Shown: positions 35,941 to 44,028 of the stretch, piece by piece
How the letters are laid out: each line of letters begins with the position of its first letter
How positions within the stretch are numbered: position 1 is the first letter of the stretch
Source: Prosthecomicrobium pneumaticum
Lineage (GTDB): Bacteria; Pseudomonadota; Alphaproteobacteria; Rhizobiales; Kaistiaceae
Reading direction: 5' to 3'
Assembly: GCF_014199915.1 (NCBI RefSeq)
Contig: NZ_JACHOO010000002.1
Coordinates: 62,001 to 126,000, forward strand
DNA: 64,000 nucleotides
The notes under the pieces: generated by a model
Database searches by the model: none
What the model was told of the DNA's origin: nothing
The model's input: only the letters and a program-made list of their open reading frames with translations
Made by a program: the position numbers and the translations under genes

Positions 35941-36456
35941 TTACGCGCGGCTGCGGAGGTCTCTCTGCAAGATGCGGGCGTGTTCGTAATGGTCGGCGAG
36001 CTTCGGCATCGCTTCCTCCGCGAAGGCAAGGAGGGCCGGTTCGCGGCCCTCGCCGGCATGGTCGGCGAGCAGCGTGAGGAGCTTCAGGTGCTCGGCAATG
36101 ACGAGGCGGATGAAGGCAGCCTCGAAATCGGTGGCCTCGCGAAGCGCAGCGAGGCGAGCCCGCTCGACATCGCGCAACGGCCGGCCGGGGCGCGTGAGAC
36201 CCGTGCTGGCCAGAACCGCCTCCAGCCGGTTGCCGACATCCGTATGTCCCTCGACGAGGGCGTTCGCGAAGCCGCGGAGATCTTCGCGCGTCGTCCGTTC
36301 CGCCGCGAGCCGCGCCGCCTCGACGATCGTCGCGTTGATGCGGCCCGCCCGGCGGACGAAGCGACCCTCGCGGGTATCCGGCGGCCGCGACGGCCGCATG
36401 GTGGAAACGCCGAGGCCGATCAGCCCGAGGCCGAGGAGGAGTCTTCCGAATGCCAT
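35941..36456 (-). CDS. DUF4142-type ferritin-like protein
   Basis: A 171-residue protein with a hydrophobic N-terminus (residues 2-19, GRLLLGLGLIGLGVS) that is a signal peptide or anchor, followed by a four-helix bundle of the DUF4142 type (FVRRAGRINATIVEAARLAAERT, LRGFANALVEGHTDVGNRLEAVL, EHLKLLTLLADHA). Members of this family are often part of the general stress response in alphaproteobacteria; function is unknown. It lies 69 bases downstream of the response regulator on the same strand and may be transcribed from the stress-type promoter at 36970. Confidence 0.8.
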   Translation of the reverse strand: MAFGRLLLGLGLIGLGVSTMRPSRPPDTREGRFVRRAGRINATIVEAARLAAERTTREDLRGFANALVEGHTDVGNRLEAVLASTGLTRPGRPLRDVERARLAALREATDFEAAFIRLVIAEHLKLLTLLADHAGEGREPALLAFAEEAMPKLADHYEHARILQRDLRSRA

Positions 36457-36525
36457 GTCGATTCCCGCTGCCGATGTGTCTGCGAGGAGAATCGGATGGA
36501 GGGACTTTCGTTCCGGCGGCGCGGC

Positions 36526-36912
36526 TCAGCTCGACCGCGCCGCGGCAGCCGAGAGCGCCGCTTCGAGTTCCGCGGGCGTGAAGGGCTTGCGCAGCCGTGC
36601 CGACTGCCGCCACGGCTCATCGACCCCGGCGGCATCGTAACCGGTCGAGAAGATCAGCGGTACGCCGACTTCGGAAAGCGTTGCCGCAAAGCCGAAGCTG
36701 CGCTGCCCCGCGACATTCACGTCGAGAATGGCGAGATCGACGGAGTCCGGCGCTGTCGCGAGATACTCGCGGGCCTTGTCGATCGAGTGGAAGGGGCCTA
36801 CGACGCGGCATTCGAGGTCCGCGAGCATATCTTCGAGCATCATGGCGACGAGAATCTCGTCCTCCACCACCATCACCCGCAAGCCGGCCGGGATCGGGCG
36901 AACATTCGTCAT
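36526..36912 (-). CDS. Single-domain response regulator
   Basis: A 128-residue receiver domain without output domain. The acidic pocket (VVEDE, Glu17/Asp18), phospho-acceptor Asp64 (LAILDVNVAG), Ser/Thr switch in LIFSTGY and Lys109 (RLRKPFTPAEL) are intact. It would act by protein contact or as a phosphate sink for a histidine kinase not present in the window. ATG 36912 follows GGAGG. A perfect GGAAC-N16-CGTT element (36970-36994) upstream suggests it belongs to the EcfG general stress regulon, in which several such stand-alone receivers occur. Confidence 0.9.
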   Translation of the reverse strand: MTNVRPIPAGLRVMVVEDEILVAMMLEDMLADLECRVVGPFHSIDKAREYLATAPDSVDLAILDVNVAGQRSFGFAATLSEVGVPLIFSTGYDAAGVDEPWRQSARLRKPFTPAELEAALSAAAARSS

Positions 36913-36969
36913 GACACCTCCGCGCGGCCGCGGGCCGCAGACGCCGCGAGACGCAGCGCAGCTATGTAT

Positions 36970-36994
36970 AACGCCTTCTTCATTCCGAGGTTCC
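36970..36994 (-). promoter_or_regulatory. EcfG-type general-stress promoter (GGAAC-N16-CGTT)
   Basis: On the minus strand GGAAC and CGTT are separated by 16 bases, an exact match to the consensus used by the alphaproteobacterial stress sigma factor EcfG. It lies 57 bases before the response regulator start codon. Confidence 0.65.
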
Positions 36995-37064
36995 AGCCGC
37001 GCGGCAGCCTTTTCGACGGCATCGTCGGGCCGCGCCGAGGCGTGACGCTCGGGCGGGACCCGCG

Positions 37065-38186
37065 ATGACGCGACGCTCGGCACTCGTTGCAACCAATCAG
37101 CTCGGGGTGATCGGCGGTTCCGAAGTAGTGGCGCTCGAATGGACGAAGCTCCTGCAGGCGTTCGGCTTCGAGGTCGAGGTCTTCGCGAACTGGCTCGGCG
37201 AGCCGATGCGGAGCCTCTTCAGGACGAAGACCGGTGTCGAGCCGACGACCGAGCCAGGCGCGGTGCGTCCCTTCCGCCATGATCTCGTCTATGCTCAGCA
37301 CCAGACATTGCCGCTCTTCGATTATGCGCCGGCGGCAGACGACAGGACGGCGACCCGCATCATTCTCGGGCGGCTGTCGCGACGCCACTATCTCGAAAGC
37401 GGCGGGTGGGCGACCGACCGGCTTCTGGCCGATCTCGTACTCGCCAATTCGGCCCTGACGGAAGAACACCTCACCGCCCTGGGCATGCCGGTGCCGATCC
37501 TGAACTTCCGCAATGGAGCTCCGCCGGATTTCTTCCACCCCTTCGCCGCGAAGCCGAAGCGACCCCAGAACATTCTCGTGGTGTCGAACCACGCAGAGCC
37601 GACGCTGGTGGAAGCGGCCGGCTGGCTGCGCCGGCTGGCTCGTGTGCGCTGGGTGGGTCGCAAGCGGGGAAAGGCGATGCTCGTCGAACCCGAGATGATC
37701 CGCGCCCAGGATCTCGTGATCGGCATCGGAAAGACGGTCCAATACGCCCTCACCGCGCGCATTCCGGTGTTCGTCTACGATCATTTCGGTGGTCCCGGCT
37801 ATCTGCGGCCCGGCAATATCGAGGCGGCCGAGCGCTTCAGCTTCAGCGGCCGGTGCTGCGAGCGGAGGCGCGACGGGCGGACGCTCGCCGAGGAGATCAT
37901 GGGCGACTACCGCTCCGGCGTGGCGTTCGCCCGCTCCGTCCCGGACTCCTGGCTGGCGCGCTTCGATCTGAAAGGCGTCGTCGAGACCGCGATCGGAGGT
38001 CCGGCGGGCGACAACATCGTGCGTCGGGCGCGGCTCGCCGCCGACCCGATGTTCGGCCAGGAGGTGCTTCTCGCGCACTATGTCCGAGAAGAGTACCGCG
38101 AAAAACTCGAATCGAGGGGCTCCCTCGTCTCCCGAACCTGGCGGCGGCTCCGGACGAGACTTGCGGGCGGGTACGGCGGAAGCTGA
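37065..38186 (+). CDS. Glycosyltransferase-like protein (GT4/GT-B type)
   Basis: A 373-residue soluble protein. The N-terminus has the look of a GT-B glycosyltransferase (ALVATNQLGVIGGSEVVALEW, then FGFEVEVFANWLG), with a second Rossmann half beginning near residue 165 (RPQNILVVSNHAEPTLVEAAGWL) and a possible donor-site segment (DLVIGIGKTVQYALTARIPVFVYDHFGGPGYL). The usual E-X7-E of GT4 enzymes is not clear, so donor and acceptor cannot be predicted. Probably acts on a surface polysaccharide or lipid. It is isolated between the stress genes and is convergent with the small gene at 38231. Confidence 0.75.
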   Translation: MTRRSALVATNQLGVIGGSEVVALEWTKLLQAFGFEVEVFANWLGEPMRSLFRTKTGVEPTTEPGAVRPFRHDLVYAQHQTLPLFDYAPAADDRTATRIILGRLSRRHYLESGGWATDRLLADLVLANSALTEEHLTALGMPVPILNFRNGAPPDFFHPFAAKPKRPQNILVVSNHAEPTLVEAAGWLRRLARVRWVGRKRGKAMLVEPEMIRAQDLVIGIGKTVQYALTARIPVFVYDHFGGPGYLRPGNIEAAERFSFSGRCCERRRDGRTLAEEIMGDYRSGVAFARSVPDSWLARFDLKGVVETAIGGPAGDNIVRRARLAADPMFGQEVLLAHYVREEYREKLESRGSLVSRTWRRLRTRLAGGYGGS

Positions 38187-38230
38187 CGGTCGCCTCCCCG
38201 GAAGCGACGCGGGACCGGAAGGCCGCCGGC

Positions 38231-38434
38231 TCAGCCTTCCTCCTCCGTGCCGGTCGTCACCGTGACGGCTACGGGATCGCTCGCCGGAAAGCTCTCCTCG
38301 AGCGCCTCCTCGAGCTTTTCGTCGAGGTGTTCCTGGCGGTTCTCGTCGAGCGTCCGGTCCTTGCGGTGGATCTCGGCCAACGCTTCGGTCTCGGCGTCGT
38401 GCGCGGCAGGGTCTGGCGTCTTCTGCGTCGTCAT
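38231..38434 (-). CDS. Small acidic protein with SFPASDP motif
   Basis: A 67-residue, strongly acidic and helical protein that starts MTTQKTPDPAAHDAE after GGAGAAGG. The middle is a charged helix (EHLDEKLEEALEESFPAS) ending in the ESFPASDPVAV motif that recurs in many short rhizobial proteins of unknown function. No signal peptide or cysteine. It is divergent from the iron permease family gene at 38516, with 81 bases between. A stress-protective or chaperone-like role would be guesswork. Confidence 0.7.
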   Translation of the reverse strand: MTTQKTPDPAAHDAETEALAEIHRKDRTLDENRQEHLDEKLEEALEESFPASDPVAVTVTTGTEEEG

Positions 38435-38515
38435 CGGACCTTCTCCTCGGGCGCGCGGCGGCAGGGCAGGAACAAACCTCGCACGCCGCCATTCTCGCCG
38501 AGAATGGAGCGCCGA

Positions 38516-38983
38516 ATGGGAAAGATCGAGGACTTCTTCTCCGACTTCGCCACGCGCGTGGCGACCTTCGCCGGGCGGCCCTATACCTTCGTCCTGTCCG
38601 TCGCCGGCATCGCGGTGTGGGCGATGCTCGGACCGGCCTTCGGCTTCTCCGAAGGCTGGCAGCTCGTCGTGAACACGGTGACGACGATCGTCACCTTCCT
38701 GATGGTCTTTCTCATCCAGTGCAGCCAGAATCGCGACGGCGCGGCGCTCCAGGCGAAGCTCGACGAACTGATCCGCGTCTCGGGCGCCCAGAACCGCTTC
38801 ATCGGCATCGACCATCTGTCGCAGCGCGAGGTCGACCGCCTGCGCCAGATCTGCGAGGCGCGGGCGCACGGACGGGCGATGGACCTTTTCGGCGAGGACC
38901 GCGAGGAACTCGCCGAAGCGACGGCCGCCGCCGAGCGCGCCAAGCGGGAGAACGTCACGGTGAAGGCCGCCGAGGCGATTTGA
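38516..38983 (+). CDS. Low-affinity iron permease family membrane protein
   Basis: A 155-residue protein matching the short bacterial low-affinity iron permease family. Two hydrophobic segments (residues 21-39, TFVLSVAGIAVWAMLGPAF, and 49-67, VVNTVTTIVTFLMVFLIQC) are followed by a cytosolic helical tail that begins QNRDGAALQAKLDELIR, the most conserved stretch. Iron transport has not been shown for most bacterial members. I place the start at ATG 38516 with GGAG upstream; an ATG four codons earlier is possible. A weak EcfG-like element (GGAAC at 38469, 16 bases, CATT) precedes it. No iron box is seen. Confidence 0.82.
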   Translation: MGKIEDFFSDFATRVATFAGRPYTFVLSVAGIAVWAMLGPAFGFSEGWQLVVNTVTTIVTFLMVFLIQCSQNRDGAALQAKLDELIRVSGAQNRFIGIDHLSQREVDRLRQICEARAHGRAMDLFGEDREELAEATAAAERAKRENVTVKAAEAI

Positions 38984-39077
38984 TCCGGCGCCCGTGGTGC
39001 CAGCCGACAAGGCGCGCCGCCGGATCCGCATCCGACGCCGCGAACCGGCTGCCCAAGCGGTGGAGGAAGGACCCGCC

Positions 39078-39359
39078 TCAGGCGTCCTGTCCGGTCCCGC
39101 TCGGCTCCTCCGGCGCCCCGGCCCGGGGACCGCGCCGGCCTTCACCCTGATCGGTGAGGCCCGGGAACTCGCCCTGGTTCTCGAACGCCTCCCCTGGCTC
39201 GACCGGCGGCTCGGCGCCGGCTTCGCGCGGCAGGAGCGTGTCGCCGATCGATTGCTCGATCGCCCGCTCCTCGCGTTCCATCGCATGCGCGTCGTCCGCT
39301 ACGGGCTTGATCAGGCCACTCGCGCCGTCCGCGCTGACCGTCGTCGCATCCTTTGCCAT
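39078..39359 (-). CDS. Small acidic hydrophilic protein of unknown function
   Basis: A 93-residue protein beginning MAKDATTVSADGASGLIKPV, rich in Glu, Gly, Pro and Ala, without cysteine, signal peptide or recognisable domain; low complexity suggests it is largely disordered. The best argument for a real gene is an EcfG-like promoter 37 bases upstream of the ATG (39396-39420) and the similar small acidic gene at 38231. It is convergent with the iron permease family gene. Confidence 0.5.
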   Translation of the reverse strand: MAKDATTVSADGASGLIKPVADDAHAMEREERAIEQSIGDTLLPREAGAEPPVEPGEAFENQGEFPGLTDQGEGRRGPRAGAPEEPSGTGQDA

Positions 39360-39913
39360 CGGTCGATCCTCGTCCGTTGACCGGCCCCCTGGACAAACCG
39401 GTTGAGCCGACCGGTGTTCCCGCGCCGCGAAGGGCGGCGCATTTCTGGCCGAGGCACGGCATCCGGGATTAAGGCCCCTTCGAGGGCAGTTCTCCCGCAT
39501 TCCCGAGGCCGCGGCGCCTCGCACCGTCGGGCCCCGCGCGGTCGGCCGCTCGGCGCCGACCGATTGTACGCGGCGCGCCGGCCCTCTTGAAAGGAGCAAG
39601 GGTCACCTCCATCTAGGGTTCACTCAGCCGGACAATCGGGCTTCGGAAGCGCGCGACGTCACCGCCGCGCTCCGCTGGCGAGCGGGTCAGGACGGATGTA
39701 CTCCGGCCCGCTCTTCCCCGGCCGTGTGACGTGCGGTCTTCGCCGTCCGCTGAGTGATCGATCGCCCGGGCCCGTAGCCGACGGGCTGCGCCCTTCTCCC
39801 TCGGCGCGGCCCTCGCCGGAGCCCGGGCTTTCTTTTTTCTGCTGCACCTTCCCTCGACCATCGCGCACGACAATGGCGGCGTCCGGCATGCTCGCGGCGT
39901 GAGGCTGCGCCCC
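39360..39913. other. 554-base region without a convincing gene
   Basis: It contains the EcfG-like promoter at 39396-39420 and two ACCGGT hexamers (39397 and 39410) within it. Near 39821-39840 a GCCCGGGC palindrome is followed by TTTCTTTTTT on the plus strand, terminator-like but with no plus-strand gene before it. Short open frames here have no ribosome-binding site or family resemblance. Confidence 0.5.
39396..39420 (-). promoter_or_regulatory. EcfG-like promoter (GGAAC-N16-GGTT)
   Basis: On the minus strand GGAAC is followed after 16 bases by GGTT, one base off the CGTT consensus, 37 bases before the small gene at 39359. Confidence 0.45.
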
Positions 39914-42900
39914 TCAATGGAAATCCCGCGAGTTCGGCAGGATGCGCACGTCGCGCGGGTGGCGGGCGGAGGGGCGGCGGTCGGGTTGGGGGCGGGCGAC
40001 CTCGTCGGCACGGGCGAGCGGCGGATCGAGCGCCAGATCCTCCGACAACAGGCCGAGATCGGCCGTGCGGTCGACCAGACGCTCGGCGACGAGATGGACG
40101 ACGCCCTCGGCGCTCCTCTGGATCCGCCCCTCGATCAGGATCAGCCGCGACGCCATCACCTCGCGCCGGAAGCGCTGCATCACCTTCGGCCAGATCACGG
40201 CATTGGCGACGCCCGTCTCGTCGGCGAAGGTCATGAAGACGACGCCCTTGGCGCTGCCCGGCCGCTGCCGCACCAGGACGACGCCGGCCGCCTTCATCCG
40301 CATCCCGTCCCGCGCCGCCCGCACCGCCGCGCAGGAGACCGCCCCCTCTGCTGCGAAACGGGCGCGCAGGAACTGCATCGGATGGCCCTTGAGCGACAGC
40401 CGCGTCGTCCGGTAATCCGCCACCACCTCCTCGCTCGCCGGCATCGACGGCAGGGCCGCACCCGCCTCCGCGCCGAGTTCGGCCGCATCGGCGAAGGCGA
40501 AGAGCGGCAGCGGCCTGTCGTTCGGCAGCCGCCGCACCGCCCAGATCGCCGCCCGCCTTTCGAGCCCGAGCGCGCCGAAGGCGTCCGCCTCGGCGAGCTT
40601 GACGAGCGCCGCCTTGGGCAGCCGCGTCGCACGGGCGAAATGCTCGATCGATCGGAAGGGGCACGCCGCCGGCGTTCTCGCCCCGTCCTCGGCCGCCATC
40701 TCTTCCCCGGTCGCGAGCGCCGCCCGCGCCGTTTCGATCGCGCGGGCCCAGTCCTCGCGGAACCCGTCGATCTGGCGGAAGCCGAGCCGCAGGGCGAGCG
40801 CCTCCGCCTCGCCTTCGAGCGTGTTGTCCCAGCCGCTGCGGCCGATATCGGCGGGCTGCACGGCGACGCCGTGCTCGCGCGCGTCGCGAACGATCTCGGC
40901 CGGGGCATAGAAGCCCATAGGCTGCGAGTTCAGCAGCGCGCAGGCGAACACCGCCGGGTGGAAGCACTTGATCCAGGCCGAGACATAGACGAGCCGGGCG
41001 AAGCTCGCGGCATGGCTCTCGGGGAAGCCGTAGGAGCCGAAGCCCTCGATCTGCTTGAAGCAGCGCTCGGCGAAATCGCGCGGATAGCCGCGCGCCGTCA
41101 TTCCCCCGATCAGCTTGTCGCGGAATTCGCCGATCGTGCCGAGATTGCGGAACGTCGCCATCGAGCGGCGCAGCCGGTTCGCCTCGACCTCGGAAAAGCC
41201 CGCCGCCTCGATCGCGATGCGCATCGCCTGCTCCTGAAAGAGTGGCACGCCGAGCGTCTTCTCGAGCACGCGCTTCAATTCGTCGGGATCGTGCGGCGGG
41301 TCGGGGCGCGGATACTCGACCTTCTCCTGGCCCGAACGCCGCTTCAGATAGGGGTGGACCATGTCGCCCTGGATCGGACCGGGCCGGACGATCGCCACCT
41401 CGATGACGAGATCGTAGAAGCGGCGCGGCTTCAGGCGCGGCAGCATGTTCATCTGCGCCCGGCTCTCGACCTGGAACACGCCGAGCGAATCCCCCCGGCA
41501 GAGCATGTCGTAGACCGCCTTCTCCTCCCAGGGGATGGTGGCGAGCTCCCAGCGCCGGCCGCCGTGCCTTTCGATCAGATCGAAGGCCTTGCGGATGCAG
41601 GTGAGCATGCCGAGCGCCAGCACGTCGACCTTCATCATTTTCAGCTCGTCGAGATCGTCCTTGTCCCATTCGATGAAGGTGCGGTTCTCCATCGCCGCCG
41701 GACCGATCGGCACGCATTCGTCGAGCCGGCCGCGGGTGAGCACGAAGCCGCCGACATGCTGGGAGAGATGGCGGGGAAAGCCGAGCAGCTGCTCGGCGAG
41801 CGTGGTGGCGCGGCGGATGGAGGGGTTGTCCGGATCGAGGCCGGCCTTGCGGATGTGCTCGTCCGGGATCTCGTCGCCCCAGCTGCCCCAGATCGTGCCG
41901 GCGAGCGCGGCGGTGACGTCCTCGGTGAGGCCGAGCACCTTGCCGACCTCGCGGATGGCACTGCGCGGCCGATAGCAGATCACGGTGGCGGCGATCGCCG
42001 CCCGGTCGCGGCCATAACGCCCGAAGACATACTGGATCACCTCCTCGCGCCGCTCGTGCTCGAAATCGACATCGATGTCGGGCGGCTCGTTGCGCTCCTC
42101 GGAGATGAAGCGGGAGAAGAGGAGATTGCCCTCCTTGGGGTCGACCGAAGTGATGCCGAGCACGAAGCAGACCGAGGAATTCGCGGCCGAGCCGCGGCCC
42201 TGGCACAGAATGCCCCGCTCCCGCGCGAAGCGGACGATGTCGTAGACGGTGAGGAAATAGGCGGCGTAATCGAGCCGGGCGATGGTCGCCAGTTCGGTTT
42301 CGATCGTCGTCGCGACGGCCGCCGGCACCCCGTCCGGATAGCGCTGCTGCGCCCCTTCCCAGGTCAGCGCCTCGAGATGGCCCTGCGCCGTGCGGCCGGG
42401 CGGCACCGGCTCGTCGGGATAGTCGTAGCGTATGTCCTCCATGCGGAAGCGGATGCGGTCGGCGAAGCGCACCGTCTCGGCGACCGCATCCGGCCGGTCG
42501 CGGAACAGCCGCGCCATCTCGGCCGCCGGCTTCAGATGCCGCTCGGCATTCGCCTCCAGCCTGCGGCCGGCGGTATCGAGCGTCACCTTCTCGCGGATGC
42601 AGGAGACGACGTCCTGCAGCGGCCGCCGCTCCGGCGCATGATAGAGCGCGTCATTGGTGGCGATGAGCGGCACGCCGGCCCGCTCCGCCAGCCGGCCGAG
42701 CCGGGCGAGCCGCCGGCGGTCGGCGCCCGCATAGCCCATCGCGGCGGCGAGCCAGACCTGGCCCGGCGCGGCCGCGGCGAGACGATCGAGCACCCGTTCC
42801 GCCGCCTCCGGCCGGGCCGGCGGCACGACGATCAGCGACAGCCCCTCGCACCAGGCGAGCAGGTCGGCGAACTCGAGATGGCAGGCCGCCTTCTGCCCGG

Positions 42901-43231
42901 TCTTCATATTGCCGAGCGTCAGCAGCCGGGTCAGCCTTCCATAGGCGTCGCGATCCTGCGGATAGGCGACGATGTCGGGCGTGCCGTCGGAGAACACCAG
43001 CCGGCTGCCGACGAGGAGCTTCGGCTTCCACGCGGGAAAATTCCGGTGGCCATAGGCGATCATCGCCTGGACGACGCCGGCGAGCGTGTTGCGGTCGGCG
43101 ATGCCGATCGCATGGAGCTGCAGAAAGGCCGCCTGCAGCACCATCTCGCCGGGCCGCGAGGCCCCCCGGAGAAAGGAATAGTTGGAGGCCGCGACGAGTT
43201 CGGCAAAAGCGGGCGCGCTTGCGAGGACCAT
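39914..43231 (-). CDS. dnaE2: Error-prone DNA polymerase DnaE2 (ImuC)
   Basis: A 1105-residue C-family polymerase of the mutagenic ImuA-ImuB-DnaE2 system, which carries out damage-induced translesion synthesis. The N-terminal PHP domain starts [19 protein letters not shown]; the catalytic aspartates are in [20 protein letters not shown] (Asp385, 387, 389); fingers, tandem HhH and OB domains follow, ending PNSRDFH. Length is normal. Unlike the usual imuA-imuB-dnaE2 operon, it is cut off from imuB by a HicAB pair on the opposite strand. The 43 bases between its ATG and the hicA start contain no LexA box, so SOS control would need read-through from imuAB or another mechanism. Confidence 0.96.
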   Translation of the reverse strand: MVLASAPAFAELVAASNYSFLRGASRPGEMVLQAAFLQLHAIGIADRNTLAGVVQAMIAYGHRNFPAWKPKLLVGSRLVFSDGTPDIVAYPQDRDAYGRLTRLLTLGNMKTGQKAACHLEFADLLAWCEGLSLIVVPPARPEAAERVLDRLAAAAPGQVWLAAAMGYAGADRRRLARLGRLAERAGVPLIATNDALYHAPERRPLQDVVSCIREKVTLDTAGRRLEANAERHLKPAAEMARLFRDRPDAVAETVRFADRIRFRMEDIRYDYPDEPVPPGRTAQGHLEALTWEGAQQRYPDGVPAAVATTIETELATIARLDYAAYFLTVYDIVRFARERGILCQGRGSAANSSVCFVLGITSVDPKEGNLLFSRFISEERNEPPDIDVDFEHERREEVIQYVFGRYGRDRAAIAATVICYRPRSAIREVGKVLGLTEDVTAALAGTIWGSWGDEIPDEHIRKAGLDPDNPSIRRATTLAEQLLGFPRHLSQHVGGFVLTRGRLDECVPIGPAAMENRTFIEWDKDDLDELKMMKVDVLALGMLTCIRKAFDLIERHGGRRWELATIPWEEKAVYDMLCRGDSLGVFQVESRAQMNMLPRLKPRRFYDLVIEVAIVRPGPIQGDMVHPYLKRRSGQEKVEYPRPDPPHDPDELKRVLEKTLGVPLFQEQAMRIAIEAAGFSEVEANRLRRSMATFRNLGTIGEFRDKLIGGMTARGYPRDFAERCFKQIEGFGSYGFPESHAASFARLVYVSAWIKCFHPAVFACALLNSQPMGFYAPAEIVRDAREHGVAVQPADIGRSGWDNTLEGEAEALALRLGFRQIDGFREDWARAIETARAALATGEEMAAEDGARTPAACPFRSIEHFARATRLPKAALVKLAEADAFGALGLERRAAIWAVRRLPNDRPLPLFAFADAAELGAEAGAALPSMPASEEVVADYRTTRLSLKGHPMQFLRARFAAEGAVSCAAVRAARDGMRMKAAGVVLVRQRPGSAKGVVFMTFADETGVANAVIWPKVMQRFRREVMASRLILIEGRIQRSAEGVVHLVAERLVDRTADLGLLSEDLALDPPLARADEVARPQPDRRPSARHPRDVRILPNSRDFH

Positions 43232-43274
43232 GCAACCTCGCTATTTATATACACACGGCCAAGGGGGAAGCGCC

Positions 43275-43466
43275 GTGGAGCGAGACAGCAGGAGGCTGAT
43301 CCGCAGGCTCGAGAAGGCCGGATGGGTTCTCGAGCGGGTCAGTGGCGACCACCATACCTTCAAGCATCCGGAGCGTGAGAAGCTGATCACGATCCCTCAT
43401 CCGCGCAAGGATCTGTCCATCGGAATTGTCCGCAGCACCTATCGGGCGGCCGGCTGGGACACGTAG
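43275..43466 (+). CDS. hicA: HicA family mRNA interferase toxin
   Basis: A 63-residue toxin with the double-stranded-RNA-binding-like HicA fold: RRLEKAGWVLERVSGDHHTF, with the catalytic His in the GDHHTF motif, and KLITIPHPRKDLSIGIV. It cleaves mRNA when free of HicB. The start is a GTG after AAGGGGGAAG; an in-frame ATG further upstream would add an unlike N-terminus and overlap the dnaE2 start. It precedes hicB by 17 bases. The pair lies between imuB and dnaE2 on the strand opposite to both. Confidence 0.88.
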   Translation: MERDSRRLIRRLEKAGWVLERVSGDHHTFKHPEREKLITIPHPRKDLSIGIVRSTYRAAGWDT

Positions 43467-43483
43467 AAGAACAGGCTCTCCCT

Positions 43484-43903
43484 ATGACGCGGCAATACCT
43501 CGCCATCATCGACAAGGATCCCGAGAGTGCTTTCGGTGTCCGGTTTCCGGATGTGGAAGGATGCTTCTCGGCGGGCGACACGCTCGAGGAAGCGACCCAC
43601 AACGCCGTCCTCGCCTTGCGTCAGCATATCGAGACGCTTGAAAGCCTCGGTTGGGAGGTTCCCCTTCCACGCCCCTACGAATCCGTCGTCCGGACGGAAG
43701 AGGTGCGCGAAGCCCTTGCCGAAGGCTCGTTCCTGATCTCCGTCCCCCTCCTCTCCGACGAGGGGCGCACGGTGCGCATCAATGTGTCGCTCGATCGCGG
43801 CCTGCTCACCCAGATCGACGACGCCGCGGCGGCGCGCGGGCTGACGCGCTCCGCCTTCCTCGCCCAGGCGGCACGCGAGAAGATCGCCGGCGGACCGGTC
43901 TGA
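43484..43903 (+). CDS. hicB: HicB family antitoxin
   Basis: A 139-residue antitoxin. The N-terminal partial RNase H-like fold (DKDPESAFGVRFPDVEGCFSAGDTLEEATHNAVLAL) neutralises HicA; the C-terminal 45 residues are a ribbon-helix-helix DNA-binding domain (TVRINVSLDRGLLTQIDDAAAARGLTRSAFLAQAA) that represses the operon. Length is typical of RHH-type HicB. It is convergent with imuB; a GGCGGG/CCCGCC hairpin at 44008 lies between them. Confidence 0.9.
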   Translation: MTRQYLAIIDKDPESAFGVRFPDVEGCFSAGDTLEEATHNAVLALRQHIETLESLGWEVPLPRPYESVVRTEEVREALAEGSFLISVPLLSDEGRTVRINVSLDRGLLTQIDDAAAARGLTRSAFLAQAAREKIAGGPV

Positions 43904-44007
43904 CCGTCCGGCCCGGGTCGCCGCCGGCTGCCTCCGGACACGAGACGATCCGCGGGGACGGAAACCGGCGTTCCATCCCCCCTGGCCGATCTGCCGGCGG
44001 AACTCTT

Positions 44008-44026
44008 GGCGGGTCTGTTGCCCGCC
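44008..44026. terminator. Weak hairpin between convergent hicB and imuB
   Basis: GGCGGG and CCCGCC pair over 7 bases, three bases past the imuB stop. No T-tract, so read-through from imuAB across hicBA toward dnaE2 remains possible. Confidence 0.35.
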
Positions 44027-44028
44027 GC

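Noticed and set aside
39821-39840. GCCCGGGC plus T-rich tract as intrinsic terminator
   Set aside because: The stem is too short to be stable with a loop and no plus-strand gene precedes it.
39659-39889. Small frame downstream of dnaE2 starting MPDAAIVVRDGRG
   Set aside because: No ribosome-binding site, low complexity after the first 20 residues and no recognisable family.
43326-43340. GTTC-N7-GGTC inside hicA as a LexA box for dnaE2
   Set aside because: One mismatch in the conserved half-site and position within the coding sequence; likely chance.
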